From NCBI RefSeq assembly GCF_943169845.1, contig NZ_CALPBW010000008.1:1-64000 (forward strand): a stretch of 64,000 nt of DNA, read 5' to 3'. Both the position numbers and the translations under genes were made by a program. How positions within the stretch are numbered: the first letter of the stretch is position 1; each line of letters opens with the position of its first letter. The notes beneath the pieces were generated by a model, which worked only from the letters and a program-made list of their open reading frames with translations, was not told the origin of the DNA and searched no databases. Origin of the DNA: Peptoniphilus rachelemmaiella. Its GTDB lineage: Bacteria > Bacillota > Clostridia > Tissierellales > Peptoniphilaceae. Below are positions 52,473-61,594 of the stretch, in pieces.

Positions 52473-52478
52473 ATTATA
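52473..52478 (-). promoter_or_regulatory. -10 box of the tsaE operon
   Basis: A perfect TATAAT on the minus strand 19 nt before the ATG. The -35 (TTTTCT at 17 nt) is weak. Confidence 0.5.
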
Positions 52479-52577
52479 GTCAATCTATGGAAAAGAGAAA
52501 AGCGGCTACGGCTCCGGACTTTGCAAAATCGAAATAACGCTCTCATTGTTTCTCAATTTGTTCATACTTAATTGCAC

Positions 52578-52613
52578 GAAAAATCGAGTAAGCAAAATGC
52601 TTACTCGATTTTA
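52578..52613 (-). terminator. terminator of the SLH surface-protein gene
   Basis: On the minus strand AAATCGAGTAAGC-ATTTT-GCTTACTCGATTTTT is a perfect 13-bp stem with T tract, about 75 nt after the stop. Confidence 0.92.
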
Positions 52614-52684
52614 AAGAACTACACTAAATGCTGATTTCGATTTCGTGAAATTTAATGTCAATTTTTGTGCCAAGTCATTAAAAA

Positions 52685-55600
52685 CTAGCGTCGTGTGATA
52701 ATGACATCCTCGTCAAAGCTTCCATACCCGGATCCTTCTGTAATCACAGTATGTGACGGTAATTCTACGCTTTTCAATCTCTTATTTAGTTTAAAGGCAC
52801 CATCCCCAATTTTTGTTACAGAATCGGGAATTCGCAAAACCCATAGGTCATTGTCATAAAATGCAGTTTCTCCAATCTCAGTTACCGTGTTCGGTATGGT
52901 TAATTCACTTAATATATTAGTACTGAATGCACCTCTCTCAATAACTTCGAGATTGCTCGGCAATCTTAGTTCGACAAGACTGTTCTTCCAAAATGCGAAT
53001 TCCCCTATACGGGTAACTGAATCCGAAATGTCCAGACTTCTCATTCTTTTATTAAAGGCAAAGGCTCTATCCCCAATCGTTACGATTGATCTGGGAATAT
53101 ACAACTCTGTTAGATCATTCAACTCAAATGCGTAGGCACCGATCGCGAGCTCTTTCCCTTCCATCTCCGCATCGTAGTCAGGCAGTGTTAACTTCGTTAT
53201 TCCGCTCTGATAGAATGCCTCCGACTCGATTCTTTCAACGGAATCAGGGATGGTCAGTTCTCCTATTGTCGTGTCAGAATAATCATCTCCCTTAAAGGTG
53301 TATTTTTCAATTACCGTCATCCGATTTGAAATTTTTACCTTTCTTAACGGGTTATAACTGAAGGCGCTATCGCCCACTCTTTCAACGGAATCAGGAAGAA
53401 TCGCCTGCGCCAGTTTATTTTGTCGGAATGCACCGTCTCCAATCTCAATAACCGATTCGGGGATATTAACCCGTATCAATTGATTTCCTGCAAAGGCATC
53501 CTCTCCAATGGTATGAAGGCCATTAGGCAATCCAATCGATTGCAACTTATTCTGCCTAAATGCATCCTTTTGTATTTCTTCAACTGTTTCAGGGATGGTC
53601 ACTGATGTCAACACAGGTCTCTCCGTGTTCCACGGAGAAAATGCACTGTCGCCGATGATCCTGACCTCTACACCTGCTATTTGACTCGGGATGTTCACCC
53701 TTGTCTTTTCGCCTATATATTGAACGATGGTTCCCGTTGAACGATCAAATCTATAATCGCCTACAGTGACCACGTCCGGCTCTTTAGGTTCATCCGGATT
53801 AGGTGCGGGCGGATTCGGCGGTTTAGGTTCGCCCGGATCAGGTACGGGCGGTGTCGGTGGGTTCGGCGGCGTGGGTTCATCTTCTTGTTTGTCTTGAATT
53901 TTTTGAATAATACTTTCCAAGCTTTCAATCCATGTATTGACCTTTTTATTTGATGCTGCCGCCTTTTCGTCGTTTGACCAATCCCCATAATTGTTTCCTA
54001 TGGCATACACGCGGGACTGCGTTTCTATTTCTTTTAAAGCATCCTTATCCGTCTGATCAATCTTTTGGTATGCGGCCGTCCGTCTCAGCGCCTTTGCTTG
54101 CTCTAACAGCCGAACAAGTTCATTTAGTTTTGAAGTTAATTGATTGTATAAACCCTTTACTTGATCCAGAGAAACGTCCAGTTTTTTCATGGTCGCTTGG
54201 TATTTGCTCGGCGTTCTGTTTGCCTTATTTTTTGCATAAAGCACTGTGTCTTTTGCTCTGGCTTTTAACGTATCGATTTGCTTGATCGACGGAGACTTTT
54301 GTGTCTGTTTAAAATCCGCTCTCTCTTCAATCGCTTCGATTTTAGCCAAGTACTCTTCTATCGCCTTGATCTTCTTGTCCAGTTGTTCTGCCTTATCGGC
54401 CGTTAACGCCGTTTCTCTTTTTAGCTCATAGATTTGTTCTTCCAACAATGTGTGGTGACCCTGATAAAGTCCTGCAAGATCGAAATCCGCATACATGTAA
54501 ACCCAAGCCCCGTGGCTCATCATTCCATACATATCAAGATCATTCAATTTTTCTTTTCCATTTTGGTAGCTTTGTTTTATATCGATGTGTCCACGATAGA
54601 TGGCTTTATGGCGTAAGCCTCCATCAAGCCATACCGGACGTGTTCCTAGCAATAATAGGGAGAATTCCGCACCGAGATCAGCATTTGTTTCTAATTGACC
54701 CTCTAATCTTTTGTGCTTCTTTTCCTCTAAATCCTTTTTTGTAATAGCGATCATTTTAAATCGCTTACCGACATCTCGATTGCTTATATGCACATCTTTT
54801 TCTTGTTGAACCTGTTGGATTAGATAGACTGTCTCGTTCTCAAACTTTTTATCGAAAACATTGACATTTACAGATGAACTGTCCGTTAACTGACTTTCAC
54901 TAATCAGTTCCACTTCTAATTCTCCGTAAACATTGATATAAACTGCTGCCAATAATGCCAGCATATCGCTAACTTCGCCAATAGAACCTTTTGTAGATTG
55001 CTCAATTGCCACCTGCCCTCCGGGGTACAAGGGAATTTTAGCATAACCTAAAAAGTATTTATCCTTAGAAAAATTATTCGTTTGTTTTAATTTCTTCGTT
55101 ATAAAGTCATTTGATTTTTCTTGACCCAAACTCCTGAGAAAGCGCGTAAAATTAACCTTTTCATTGAACTTTAGATTCAACTTCATGTCCATTTGTTGCC
55201 GTTCCGCCAAACCGGCATGAAGTAATTTTAGTCCTTCCCTCGAATGCTGAATTTTTACATCGGCAAGTGTTTGCGCCAAATAGTTATAAAAGATCTCCCC
55301 ATTTAAAGTCGTTTGGGCTGAGTCTCCGTCCATCGCGTTGTTGATGTTTGTGCCGCCGGCTACATTCAGCGCCACCTCGGAATAAGCCTCATGGCTGACG
55401 TCTTTTCCCATCACCCAATTGAATGCTTTTTGTGCCCATTCCCAGTATTCCTTTGGCAATTCTTTTAATTTTACCGAATTGGCCATTCCACCATGGATCG
55501 ATCCCCAGTAGCTAACTTTGGTGTCATTCAGTTTTTTCTCGTGTTCAAAACCTTTTCCTTTTAATTGCAGTTTGCCACCGTGCAGAGAATTGACATCAAT

Positions 55601-57286
55601 AGTTTCTTTTCCCTTAGGAGACGGCGGCAATTGGATGAAATCTTCTGCGTTACTCTTTTCCACGAGCTGTGCTGTCTTTTGACCTTCCGCGTCCATTAAC
55701 TTATCAGCGGGGCTACCCACTAGCTGGTTGCTTGCAAAGTCAACATGTGCCAAGGCCTCCTGAATGCCTTCTTGATCAATAAAAAGCTCAATCTCTCCGG
55801 CATTAGTATTGGAAGTAGCGCTAATGTTTAGCGCTTTATCCGCTAACAACTCGTCAAACTTGGCGTCCGTCACCGCATAAAATACTTTGTCAACTTGGAT
55901 CGGATCGTTGTACTTATTATCGTTCTTAACATCCCGGTGCGCGACGGTATTTTTATCCGAAATCTTAAATGACTGTTTCACGCCAAAATCTACCATGACA
56001 ATGGGGTGGGCGTCTGTTTTTAAAGATTCCTGAATCTTCTTAAAAACATCCGATGTCTGGTTAACACCCAAATAATATTTTCCTTTAGTTTTAGAAAATA
56101 TCATCTGAATATCTTTCGGTTGATTGCTTCCTTTCTCTTTTGGAACAACGACCAAGCTGTCTTTTACCGTAATTTTTTTCGACTCTTTTTCTAAGAAGAA
56201 GGTTTTCCGAACAAGTTCATTGCGGTCTGTAACAGCATAAACATCGACTTTGTTTGAACCGATGGCGTAATCCTTAAGATTCAAAGTAAAGTTTTTCCCG
56301 TTTACCGTTACATCGACCTCTTTCGCCTCTTTTTTTGACGGATCGATGATTCTTGCTCGAACCGACTTTAATTCGTCTCTGGAAATTAACTTCCCTTTCG
56401 CCTGAACGGCATCTTCTTGCGTCTTCAAAGTGTATGAAGTATCGAGATTTTCAATAACGATCTGCGACTCATTCAACTTTTTACCAATGTCTTTTAAGCT
56501 ATCGGGTTCTTTTTCTCGTTTAATCTCTTCTTCAATTTTTTGTTCAGGTGAGCCCGGCTTTTTCCCCGGATTCGGTTGAGGATTTGGAGTATTTCTCCCA
56601 TTGGATTCATCACCCGGAGTAATTATTACATTAGGCACAAATTCAGGAACCTTCGATGTGCCCTTTCCGTAGCGACTTAAAGCATTGTAAAGTGCCACAA
56701 AAGCATCTTGTCTTGTTGCCGGCTCATTAGGAAGTATGCTCTTGTTAATTCCACTATTATATCCAATGATTTTTAACTCCAGCGCCCATCGAATCCAATC
56801 AAAAGGCCATTGTGCCTTGGCGACATCTTCGGGTTTTAGATCTTCCTTCGTTAAAGCAACCAACATCTTCAATACTTCAGCATTGGATATGTTCTTTTCA
56901 GGCTTGAATGTTTTGTCCGGATACCCATTCACCATGGTGACATCATTCTTTGCATTCTTATTTTTAGCTGCAAATTGAATAACACCTTTTGCCCAATGGT
57001 TTTCGATATCACTGAAGAGAGCAGGTTCTTGCTCCATGAGCTTAGCTGCATCTTTTTTTCCTAAGCTATAAACGATGATCTTAGTAATTTCACTCCGCTT
57101 AATCGGGCGTTCCAAAGCCAAATCGCCATTTTCATAGCCCTCAATAATGCCTTCATGTTTCAAATAGTTAATTTTTTCCTGAACGCTTTTCTGCTCACTA
57201 TCCGAAGGGAAAGCTAAAGCCAGTGCATTGCTTGACGAGACCGCAAGCATGAGAAAAGCTAAAAACAATGAAAGTATTTTTTTCAT
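52685..57286 (-). CDS. SLH-anchored surface protein with C-terminal BspA-type leucine-rich repeats
   Basis: A 1533-residue secreted protein. Signal peptide 1-24. Three SLH domains span about 30-210 (INYLKHEGIIEGYENGDLAL, SDIENHWAKGVIQFAAKN, RQDAFVALYNALSR) and would bind pyruvylated wall polymer. A Pro/Asn-rich linker follows, then a large beta-rich middle part, a coiled coil at about 950-1130, a PNPP/PDP-rich linker to about 1175, and about ten BspA/LRR_5 repeats of the form SVTIPETVEEIQKDAF to the end. Such repeats bind host or bacterial partners. The gene is visibly AT-richer than its neighbours. The ATG follows AAAGGAG; the leader is long and the promoter has a G7 tract. Confidence 0.92.
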   Translation of the reverse strand: MKKILSLFLAFLMLAVSSSNALALAFPSDSEQKSVQEKINYLKHEGIIEGYENGDLALERPIKRSEITKIIVYSLGKKDAAKLMEQEPALFSDIENHWAKGVIQFAAKNKNAKNDVTMVNGYPDKTFKPEKNISNAEVLKMLVALTKEDLKPEDVAKAQWPFDWIRWALELKIIGYNSGINKSILPNEPATRQDAFVALYNALSRYGKGTSKVPEFVPNVIITPGDESNGRNTPNPQPNPGKKPGSPEQKIEEEIKREKEPDSLKDIGKKLNESQIVIENLDTSYTLKTQEDAVQAKGKLISRDELKSVRARIIDPSKKEAKEVDVTVNGKNFTLNLKDYAIGSNKVDVYAVTDRNELVRKTFFLEKESKKITVKDSLVVVPKEKGSNQPKDIQMIFSKTKGKYYLGVNQTSDVFKKIQESLKTDAHPIVMVDFGVKQSFKISDKNTVAHRDVKNDNKYNDPIQVDKVFYAVTDAKFDELLADKALNISATSNTNAGEIELFIDQEGIQEALAHVDFASNQLVGSPADKLMDAEGQKTAQLVEKSNAEDFIQLPPSPKGKETIDVNSLHGGKLQLKGKGFEHEKKLNDTKVSYWGSIHGGMANSVKLKELPKEYWEWAQKAFNWVMGKDVSHEAYSEVALNVAGGTNINNAMDGDSAQTTLNGEIFYNYLAQTLADVKIQHSREGLKLLHAGLAERQQMDMKLNLKFNEKVNFTRFLRSLGQEKSNDFITKKLKQTNNFSKDKYFLGYAKIPLYPGGQVAIEQSTKGSIGEVSDMLALLAAVYINVYGELEVELISESQLTDSSSVNVNVFDKKFENETVYLIQQVQQEKDVHISNRDVGKRFKMIAITKKDLEEKKHKRLEGQLETNADLGAEFSLLLLGTRPVWLDGGLRHKAIYRGHIDIKQSYQNGKEKLNDLDMYGMMSHGAWVYMYADFDLAGLYQGHHTLLEEQIYELKRETALTADKAEQLDKKIKAIEEYLAKIEAIEERADFKQTQKSPSIKQIDTLKARAKDTVLYAKNKANRTPSKYQATMKKLDVSLDQVKGLYNQLTSKLNELVRLLEQAKALRRTAAYQKIDQTDKDALKEIETQSRVYAIGNNYGDWSNDEKAAASNKKVNTWIESLESIIQKIQDKQEDEPTPPNPPTPPVPDPGEPKPPNPPAPNPDEPKEPDVVTVGDYRFDRSTGTIVQYIGEKTRVNIPSQIAGVEVRIIGDSAFSPWNTERPVLTSVTIPETVEEIQKDAFRQNKLQSIGLPNGLHTIGEDAFAGNQLIRVNIPESVIEIGDGAFRQNKLAQAILPDSVERVGDSAFSYNPLRKVKISNRMTVIEKYTFKGDDYSDTTIGELTIPDSVERIESEAFYQSGITKLTLPDYDAEMEGKELAIGAYAFELNDLTELYIPRSIVTIGDRAFAFNKRMRSLDISDSVTRIGEFAFWKNSLVELRLPSNLEVIERGAFSTNILSELTIPNTVTEIGETAFYDNDLWVLRIPDSVTKIGDGAFKLNKRLKSVELPSHTVITEGSGYGSFDEDVIITRR

Positions 57287-57326
57287 TTCATACTCCTTTC
57301 TTTAATTTAGATAACGAAAATACCCA

Positions 57327-57378
57327 CGCTCTTTTAACATCCTGATTAACTTTTTGGTCAATTCATGGGCAAAGAGCG
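57327..57378 (-). promoter_or_regulatory. inverted repeat in the leader of the SLH gene
   Basis: CGCTCTTT (57327-57334) and AAAGAGCG (57371-57378) are perfect 8-bp arms separated by 36 nt in the transcribed leader. They could form a long-loop hairpin affecting translation. Confidence 0.4.
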
Positions 57379-57401
57379 CTTTTTTATTCCCTCTTTCGCT
57401 T

Positions 57402-57429
57402 AGCGTAGCACATTACCCCCCCTCGTCAA
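57402..57429 (-). promoter_or_regulatory. promoter of the SLH surface-protein gene with G7 spacer tract
   Basis: On the minus strand TTGACG (57424-57429) and TACGCT (57402-57407) are 16 nt apart, with an extended TGC just before the -10. The spacer holds seven consecutive G (57416-57422). Slippage would change the spacer to 15, 17 or 18 nt and so alter promoter strength. Confidence 0.55.
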
Positions 57430-57489
57430 TACTTTAACGTAATACAGCAGGCTTCTTTTTAATTTGTCTGCTTATCCGAACGATGACAT

Positions 57490-57517
57490 GAAAAAAGACC
57501 TTGCCGAAACAAGGTCT
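57490..57517 (-). terminator. terminator after htrA
   Basis: On the minus strand AGACCTTG-TTTCGG-CAAGGTCT followed by TTTTTTC. Confidence 0.9.
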
Positions 57518-57522
57518 CTTGC

Positions 57523-58728
57523 TTAGTTGTTCAGTCCGGGTATGAGTCGCCGCAGGCCTTCTTCTTGGCCCACCACGGGGACACGATAGTCCGTAAAGGT
57601 GAGCTTCAGGCTTTCCTTCTTGCCGTTTCTCGACACGACGACGTCCACGGTGTCGCCGGCTTTGTATTTGTAAAGCTCCCGCCGGAGTTGGCTCATGCTT
57701 TGAATGTCCGCATCCCCCATTTTCAAAATAATGTCGTTGACCTTCAGGCCCGCTGCGGCAGCCGGGGATTCGGCTTCCACGCCGCCGACGATGACGCCTT
57801 TTCCGCCGGTGCCTAAATCGTAGCCGCTCCGTTCCACGGCGCTCACGGTGTAGCCGCTCATCCCCAGGGCCACGGATTTAAAGTCGCCGGTCTTCATGAC
57901 CTGTTCCACAATGGGTTTCGCCGTGTTAATGGGAATGGAAAAGCCCAGCCCTTCCGCCGAGGAGATCTTCACGGAGTTAATGCCGATGACTTGCCCTTCG
58001 CTGTTTAAAAGGGGCCCGCCGGAGTTGCCCGCGTTAATGGAGGCGTCGGTTTGGATCAGGCCGTCCATGTATTTGCCCTGCACTTCGCCGATGTTTCGGT
58101 TCAGACCGGAGATGACGCCGGAGGTGACGGAGCGTTGGAAATCAAGGCCCAGGGGATTACCGATGGCCACGGCGGTTTCGCCGATATTGATGCTGTCGCT
58201 ATCACCCATAGGAAGGGGCGTAAGGCCCTTTTTGTCGATCTTTACCAGACCCAGGTCCAAGGTTTCGTCGGACCAGACCACTTTGCCCTCGGCTTCCGAT
58301 TGATCGTTTAAAAGCACCTTAACCTTGTTGCCCTTGGCGCCGACCACGTGGGCATTTGAAAGAATGTAGCCGTCTTCGGAAATAATAAAGCCGCTGCCGC
58401 TTCCCTGAACGGCCATAGGGCCCATTAAGGTGTTTTTCGTCGTGGAGGTGGTAATGCCTACCACAGAAGGCATGGCGTATCGAGCCACGCTTTCCACGAC
58501 GCCTGCTTCGTGTTTTCTCGTCTTGTCCGCCGGCGCCTCAATTTGGGGCCTAAGGCCCGCAGACACCGCGGGCTTGGGCATGAATTTATAGGTGACGACA
58601 CTGCCCACTGTCCCGCCGATCAAAGAAAAGATCAGCGCCCACAGGATGAGAAAGCCGCCCCGTTTCTTTTTTCTTCTGTCGCGATAGGTTTCGGGGATTT
58701 CACCGCCGTAATCTCTATTTGGTTCCAT
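57523..58728 (-). CDS. htrA: HtrA/DegP-like serine protease
   Basis: A 401-residue membrane-anchored quality-control protease. A short basic N-terminus (RRKKKRGG) precedes one transmembrane helix at about 24-45, so the protease faces outside. The catalytic triad is in SNAHVVG (His), DLGLVKID (Asp) and NAGNSGGPLLN (Ser). One PDZ domain (GVEAESPAAAAGLKVNDIIL) is at about 300-385. ATG 58728 has AAAGGAAC upstream. It would process or degrade surface proteins, such as those encoded on either side, which is inference. Confidence 0.95.
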   Translation of the reverse strand: MEPNRDYGGEIPETYRDRRKKKRGGFLILWALIFSLIGGTVGSVVTYKFMPKPAVSAGLRPQIEAPADKTRKHEAGVVESVARYAMPSVVGITTSTTKNTLMGPMAVQGSGSGFIISEDGYILSNAHVVGAKGNKVKVLLNDQSEAEGKVVWSDETLDLGLVKIDKKGLTPLPMGDSDSINIGETAVAIGNPLGLDFQRSVTSGVISGLNRNIGEVQGKYMDGLIQTDASINAGNSGGPLLNSEGQVIGINSVKISSAEGLGFSIPINTAKPIVEQVMKTGDFKSVALGMSGYTVSAVERSGYDLGTGGKGVIVGGVEAESPAAAAGLKVNDIILKMGDADIQSMSQLRRELYKYKAGDTVDVVVSRNGKKESLKLTFTDYRVPVVGQEEGLRRLIPGLNN

Positions 58729-58805
58729 GGTGTTCCTTTCTATTTTCAACTGTTCATTTTTACATCCTTTAGTTACTACGACTATACCCACTTAATTTGA
58801 ACTTC

Positions 58806-58842
58806 TTGTGAAACCTTTACAAAGATATTTATTGGGTATAAG
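58806..58842 (+). promoter_or_regulatory. dyad and promoter of the nitroreductase gene
   Basis: TTGTGAAACCTTTACAA (58806-58822) is an imperfect dyad of the TTGTGA/TNACAA type. TTTACA (58816-58821) and TATAAG (58837-58842) are 15 nt apart. The dyad also lies upstream of htrA on the other strand. Confidence 0.4.
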
Positions 58843-58899
58843 TAAGAAAGATAGAAACTATTATTTACGCGAGCTTTTTCGCGAAAAGGAGGTTATACT

Positions 58900-59424
58900 A
58901 TGGATTTTAAAGAAATGGTGAAGAAAAGACGCTCCATGCGCAAGTACAAACAAGATCAAAAAATGGACGACGAGGCTTTATTGGAACTGTTTACCTACGC
59001 GTCCATGGGTCCGAGTAAATCCAACGCCCATCCGGTAGAATTTCTCGTGGTGGAAGATCCCGAAAAGAAAAAAGCCCTGGCGGAATTAAAACGCTACGGC
59101 ACGAAGTATTTGGCCGATGCGCCGCAAATCATTGTGGTCATGGGCAACGACACCTCGGAACCCACCTGGATCGAAGAAGCCACCATTACCTCGGCTTATT
59201 TGGGCCTCTTGCTCCATTCCGAAGGCTACGCGTCCAGCTGGATCAACATTCGCGAACAAACCAATTCGGCAGGGGAAAGCTCCGAAGAAATCGTGAAAAA
59301 GCTCTTCAATATTCCCGAAAACTACGGCATTTTGTGTTTGATTCCCTTCGGCATTCCCGACGAATGGATTCAAAGCAGAAAATACTTCGATATCTCCTCC
59401 AAGGTACACAAAGACACTTTCTAA
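58900..59424 (+). CDS. nitroreductase family flavoprotein
   Basis: A 174-residue FMN-dependent oxidoreductase. KKRRSMRKYKQDQ is the FMN phosphate-binding start, MGPSKSNAHPVEFLVVED the substrate loop, and the late FGIPDEW segment the other FMN contact. It reduces nitro-compounds or quinones with NAD(P)H in studied members. The ATG has AAGGAGG. Monocistronic, divergent from htrA. Confidence 0.9.
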   Translation: MDFKEMVKKRRSMRKYKQDQKMDDEALLELFTYASMGPSKSNAHPVEFLVVEDPEKKKALAELKRYGTKYLADAPQIIVVMGNDTSEPTWIEEATITSAYLGLLLHSEGYASSWINIREQTNSAGESSEEIVKKLFNIPENYGILCLIPFGIPDEWIQSRKYFDISSKVHKDTF

Positions 59425-59430
59425 AGAAAA

Positions 59431-59466
59431 AGCGGCCACGAAGCCTTTCGCTTCCGGCCGCTATTT
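59431..59466. terminator. bidirectional terminator between the nitroreductase gene and xpt
   Basis: AGCGGCC ... GGCCGCT with an inner GAAG/CTTC pairing, flanked by A and T tracts. Confidence 0.85.
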
Positions 59467-60053
59467 TAATGCCCTTCTTTAAAGGTGATCTGTTGACTTT
59501 CCGAATCGATGGCTGCGATGCGCACAATGGAATAGACATCAAGCCCCGCCTCTTCAAGCCGTGCCCTGCCCGGCTGAAAGGATTTTTCCACGCAAATGCC
59601 AACGCCTGCTACCGTGGCTCCGGCCTGTCTTACAATATCCACCAGGCCCAGGGAGGCTTCGCCGTTGGCGAGAAAATCGTCGATAATCAAGACGGAATCC
59701 TCCGCCGTTAAATAGGATTTATTCACCATGACCTTGGATGTGATTTTTTTCGTGTAGGAATACACGTCGGTAATAAAGGCATCTTCGGCCAATAATGTGG
59801 CGGGCCGCGCCTTTTTGGCAAAGAGCATGGGCACGTCGAAATGGGCCGCCACCATAATGGCCGGCGCAATGCCCGAAGCCTCCACGGTGAGCACCTTCGT
59901 CACCTTTCGGTCCTTAAAATAATCGTAAAATTCCGCCTCGATTTCCTTCATCACCTTCGGATCGATTTGATGATTGAGAAAAGAATCGATCTTCAACACA
60001 TTCCCCGGGTAGATCACCCCGTCGGCTTCGATACGCTTTTGTAAATAACCCAT
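59466..60053 (-). CDS. xpt: xanthine phosphoribosyltransferase
   Basis: A 195-residue purine-salvage enzyme converting xanthine (and guanine weakly) to XMP. The PRPP loop is VLIIDDFLANGEASLGLVDI and the substrate part VEASGIAPAIMVAAHF. Length is normal. The ATG follows GAGGAGG. The gap to pdxR is only 63 nt, with no room for the purine riboswitch common in front of xpt. Confidence 0.96.
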   Translation of the reverse strand: MGYLQKRIEADGVIYPGNVLKIDSFLNHQIDPKVMKEIEAEFYDYFKDRKVTKVLTVEASGIAPAIMVAAHFDVPMLFAKKARPATLLAEDAFITDVYSYTKKITSKVMVNKSYLTAEDSVLIIDDFLANGEASLGLVDIVRQAGATVAGVGICVEKSFQPGRARLEEAGLDVYSIVRIAAIDSESQQITFKEGH

Positions 60054-60116
60054 GGCTCCTCCTCGAAAGTATTTATTAAACAGTGTAACACATGCGGGGC
60101 TTCATCCACAAAAAAA

Positions 60117-61496
60117 TCACGGCCCGTCGGAAAAATTTTTTATCAGCGACTTTAAGGTGGCGAGCCCCTCTCTCAGCTTCTCCACGCTCATATTTCCGTA
60201 GCCCACGATGAGGCGGGGATCGCCTTCCTGTGCTTGGTCTTTCGAAAAATCCGAAAGCCCCTTCATGTAGATGCGATGTTCTTTTAAATAGGCCAGAAGA
60301 TCCGCCTCGCTTCCATTCACCTTGCAGGTCAGAATAAAGTGCATCCCGGCCCGCTTGTCGTCTACGGAAAAAAGGTCGTCGCCTAAAAAGGCCTCCACGG
60401 CGATTTTTCTTCGCTCGTCGTAAATTTTCCGTTGGCGATTGAGCCGGCGCTCCAAGTGGCCCTCCCGCATATACTTGGCCAGCGCCAGCTGCACGAGATT
60501 GGGGATGGGGCAGTTCATCACCGGGCTCAGGCGGCGGTAGCGGGCCATCAAAGGCCGCGGCAGCACCATAAAAGACACCCGCAACGTCGGCGAAAGGGAT
60601 TTAGAGAAATTGGACATATAGATCACCCGGTCCACGCCGTCTAAGCTCTTTAAGGCGGGAATGGGCCGGCCGTAATACTTGTATTCGCTGTCGTAATCGT
60701 CTTCGATAATGTAGCTGTCCGTGGCCTTGACGTGGTTTAAAAGCTTCACGCGCCGGTCCACCCGCAAAATGCTCCCCGTGGGAAATTGATGGGAGGGCGT
60801 CACGAGGTAAATGCTCTTTTCATCGGCCAGGGCGTCGGGATCCACGCCGGATGCATCCACGTCCATGAAATCGTAAGGGATGTTGTTCTGCTCAAAAATC
60901 TTCTTCAGGCGAATGTAGCCCGGGTTTTCCAGGCGAAAGACGGCGTCTGTCGGCAAAAGGGCAAAGAGAATCAAGAGCAAATACTCCATGCCCGCACTTA
61001 AAATAATGTCCTCCGCCGCCACGTCCACGCCGCGAGAGGCCTTAAGGTAATCGGCCACGGCACTTCTCAGCTCCTGAAGCCCTTCCTTTTCCCTTCGATT
61101 CAAAGGCGCCTCCTCTTCCGCCGCCCACTGAAGGCATTTTTTAAAATGATTGTCGGGGAAGCGGTAGTCGGCATTTTTATTTAAGTCGAAATCATAATCG
61201 TAAGCCGGCGCCTCTTCGACGGGAACCGCCGATGTCGAGGCGATTTTTTTGTGGAGATTTTCTATCTCCGCTACGAAATAGCCCACTCGCTCCTTGGCGA
61301 TAAGGTAGCCCTCATCCACCAATTGATCGTAGGCGGCGGTCACCGTGTTCACGGACAAGCCCAAGTGGCGGGCCAAATTCCGCTTCGACGGCAGCTTCTC
61401 CCCCTCCTTCATGGCGCCTGTGGCCACAGCCTCTTTCATATATTCGTACAGGGCCTCGTAAAGGGGCGCCTCCCCGTTAAAATGCATGGTAAACAA
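60117..61496 (-). CDS. pdxR: MocR/PdxR-family regulator (GntR helix-turn-helix plus aminotransferase fold)
   Basis: A 459-residue regulator. Residues 1-75 are a GntR winged helix (KLPSKRNLARHLGLSVNTVTAAYDQL). The rest is a fold-I aminotransferase domain with SPSHQFPTGSIL-like VTPSHQFPTG and the PLP lysine segment IYMSNFSKSLSPTLRVSFM. Such proteins sense PLP. It is divergent from pdxS, so it most likely controls pdxS. TTG 61496 is chosen as start (GGAGG 7 nt upstream); ATG 61487 is the alternative. Confidence 0.9.
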   Translation of the reverse strand: MFTMHFNGEAPLYEALYEYMKEAVATGAMKEGEKLPSKRNLARHLGLSVNTVTAAYDQLVDEGYLIAKERVGYFVAEIENLHKKIASTSAVPVEEAPAYDYDFDLNKNADYRFPDNHFKKCLQWAAEEEAPLNRREKEGLQELRSAVADYLKASRGVDVAAEDIILSAGMEYLLLILFALLPTDAVFRLENPGYIRLKKIFEQNNIPYDFMDVDASGVDPDALADEKSIYLVTPSHQFPTGSILRVDRRVKLLNHVKATDSYIIEDDYDSEYKYYGRPIPALKSLDGVDRVIYMSNFSKSLSPTLRVSFMVLPRPLMARYRRLSPVMNCPIPNLVQLALAKYMREGHLERRLNRQRKIYDERRKIAVEAFLGDDLFSVDDKRAGMHFILTCKVNGSEADLLAYLKEHRIYMKGLSDFSKDQAQEGDPRLIVGYGNMSVEKLREGLATLKSLIKNFSDGP

Positions 61497-61529
61497 TCTG
61501 GTCCCTCCAAATTTTATTTGTTTGATCCT

Positions 61530-61575
61530 TTTGATGATACCAAATTCAACGTACAATGTCACTGTAAAGATGACA
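61530..61575. promoter_or_regulatory. overlapping divergent promoters of pdxR and pdxS with dyad
   Basis: For pdxR, GTGACA (61557-61562) and TATCAT (61534-61539) on the minus strand are 17 nt apart. For pdxS, TACAAT (61552-61557) has a TTTGAT or TTGATG 15-16 nt upstream. The dyad TGTCA-N9-TGACA (61557-61575) overlaps both and is a candidate PdxR operator. Confidence 0.5.
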
Positions 61576-61594
61576 CGAATCACAAGGAGGAAAC

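Noticed and set aside
60054-60116. Purine riboswitch upstream of xpt
   Set aside because: Only 63 nt separate xpt from the pdxR stop, and the conserved purine aptamer core is not present.
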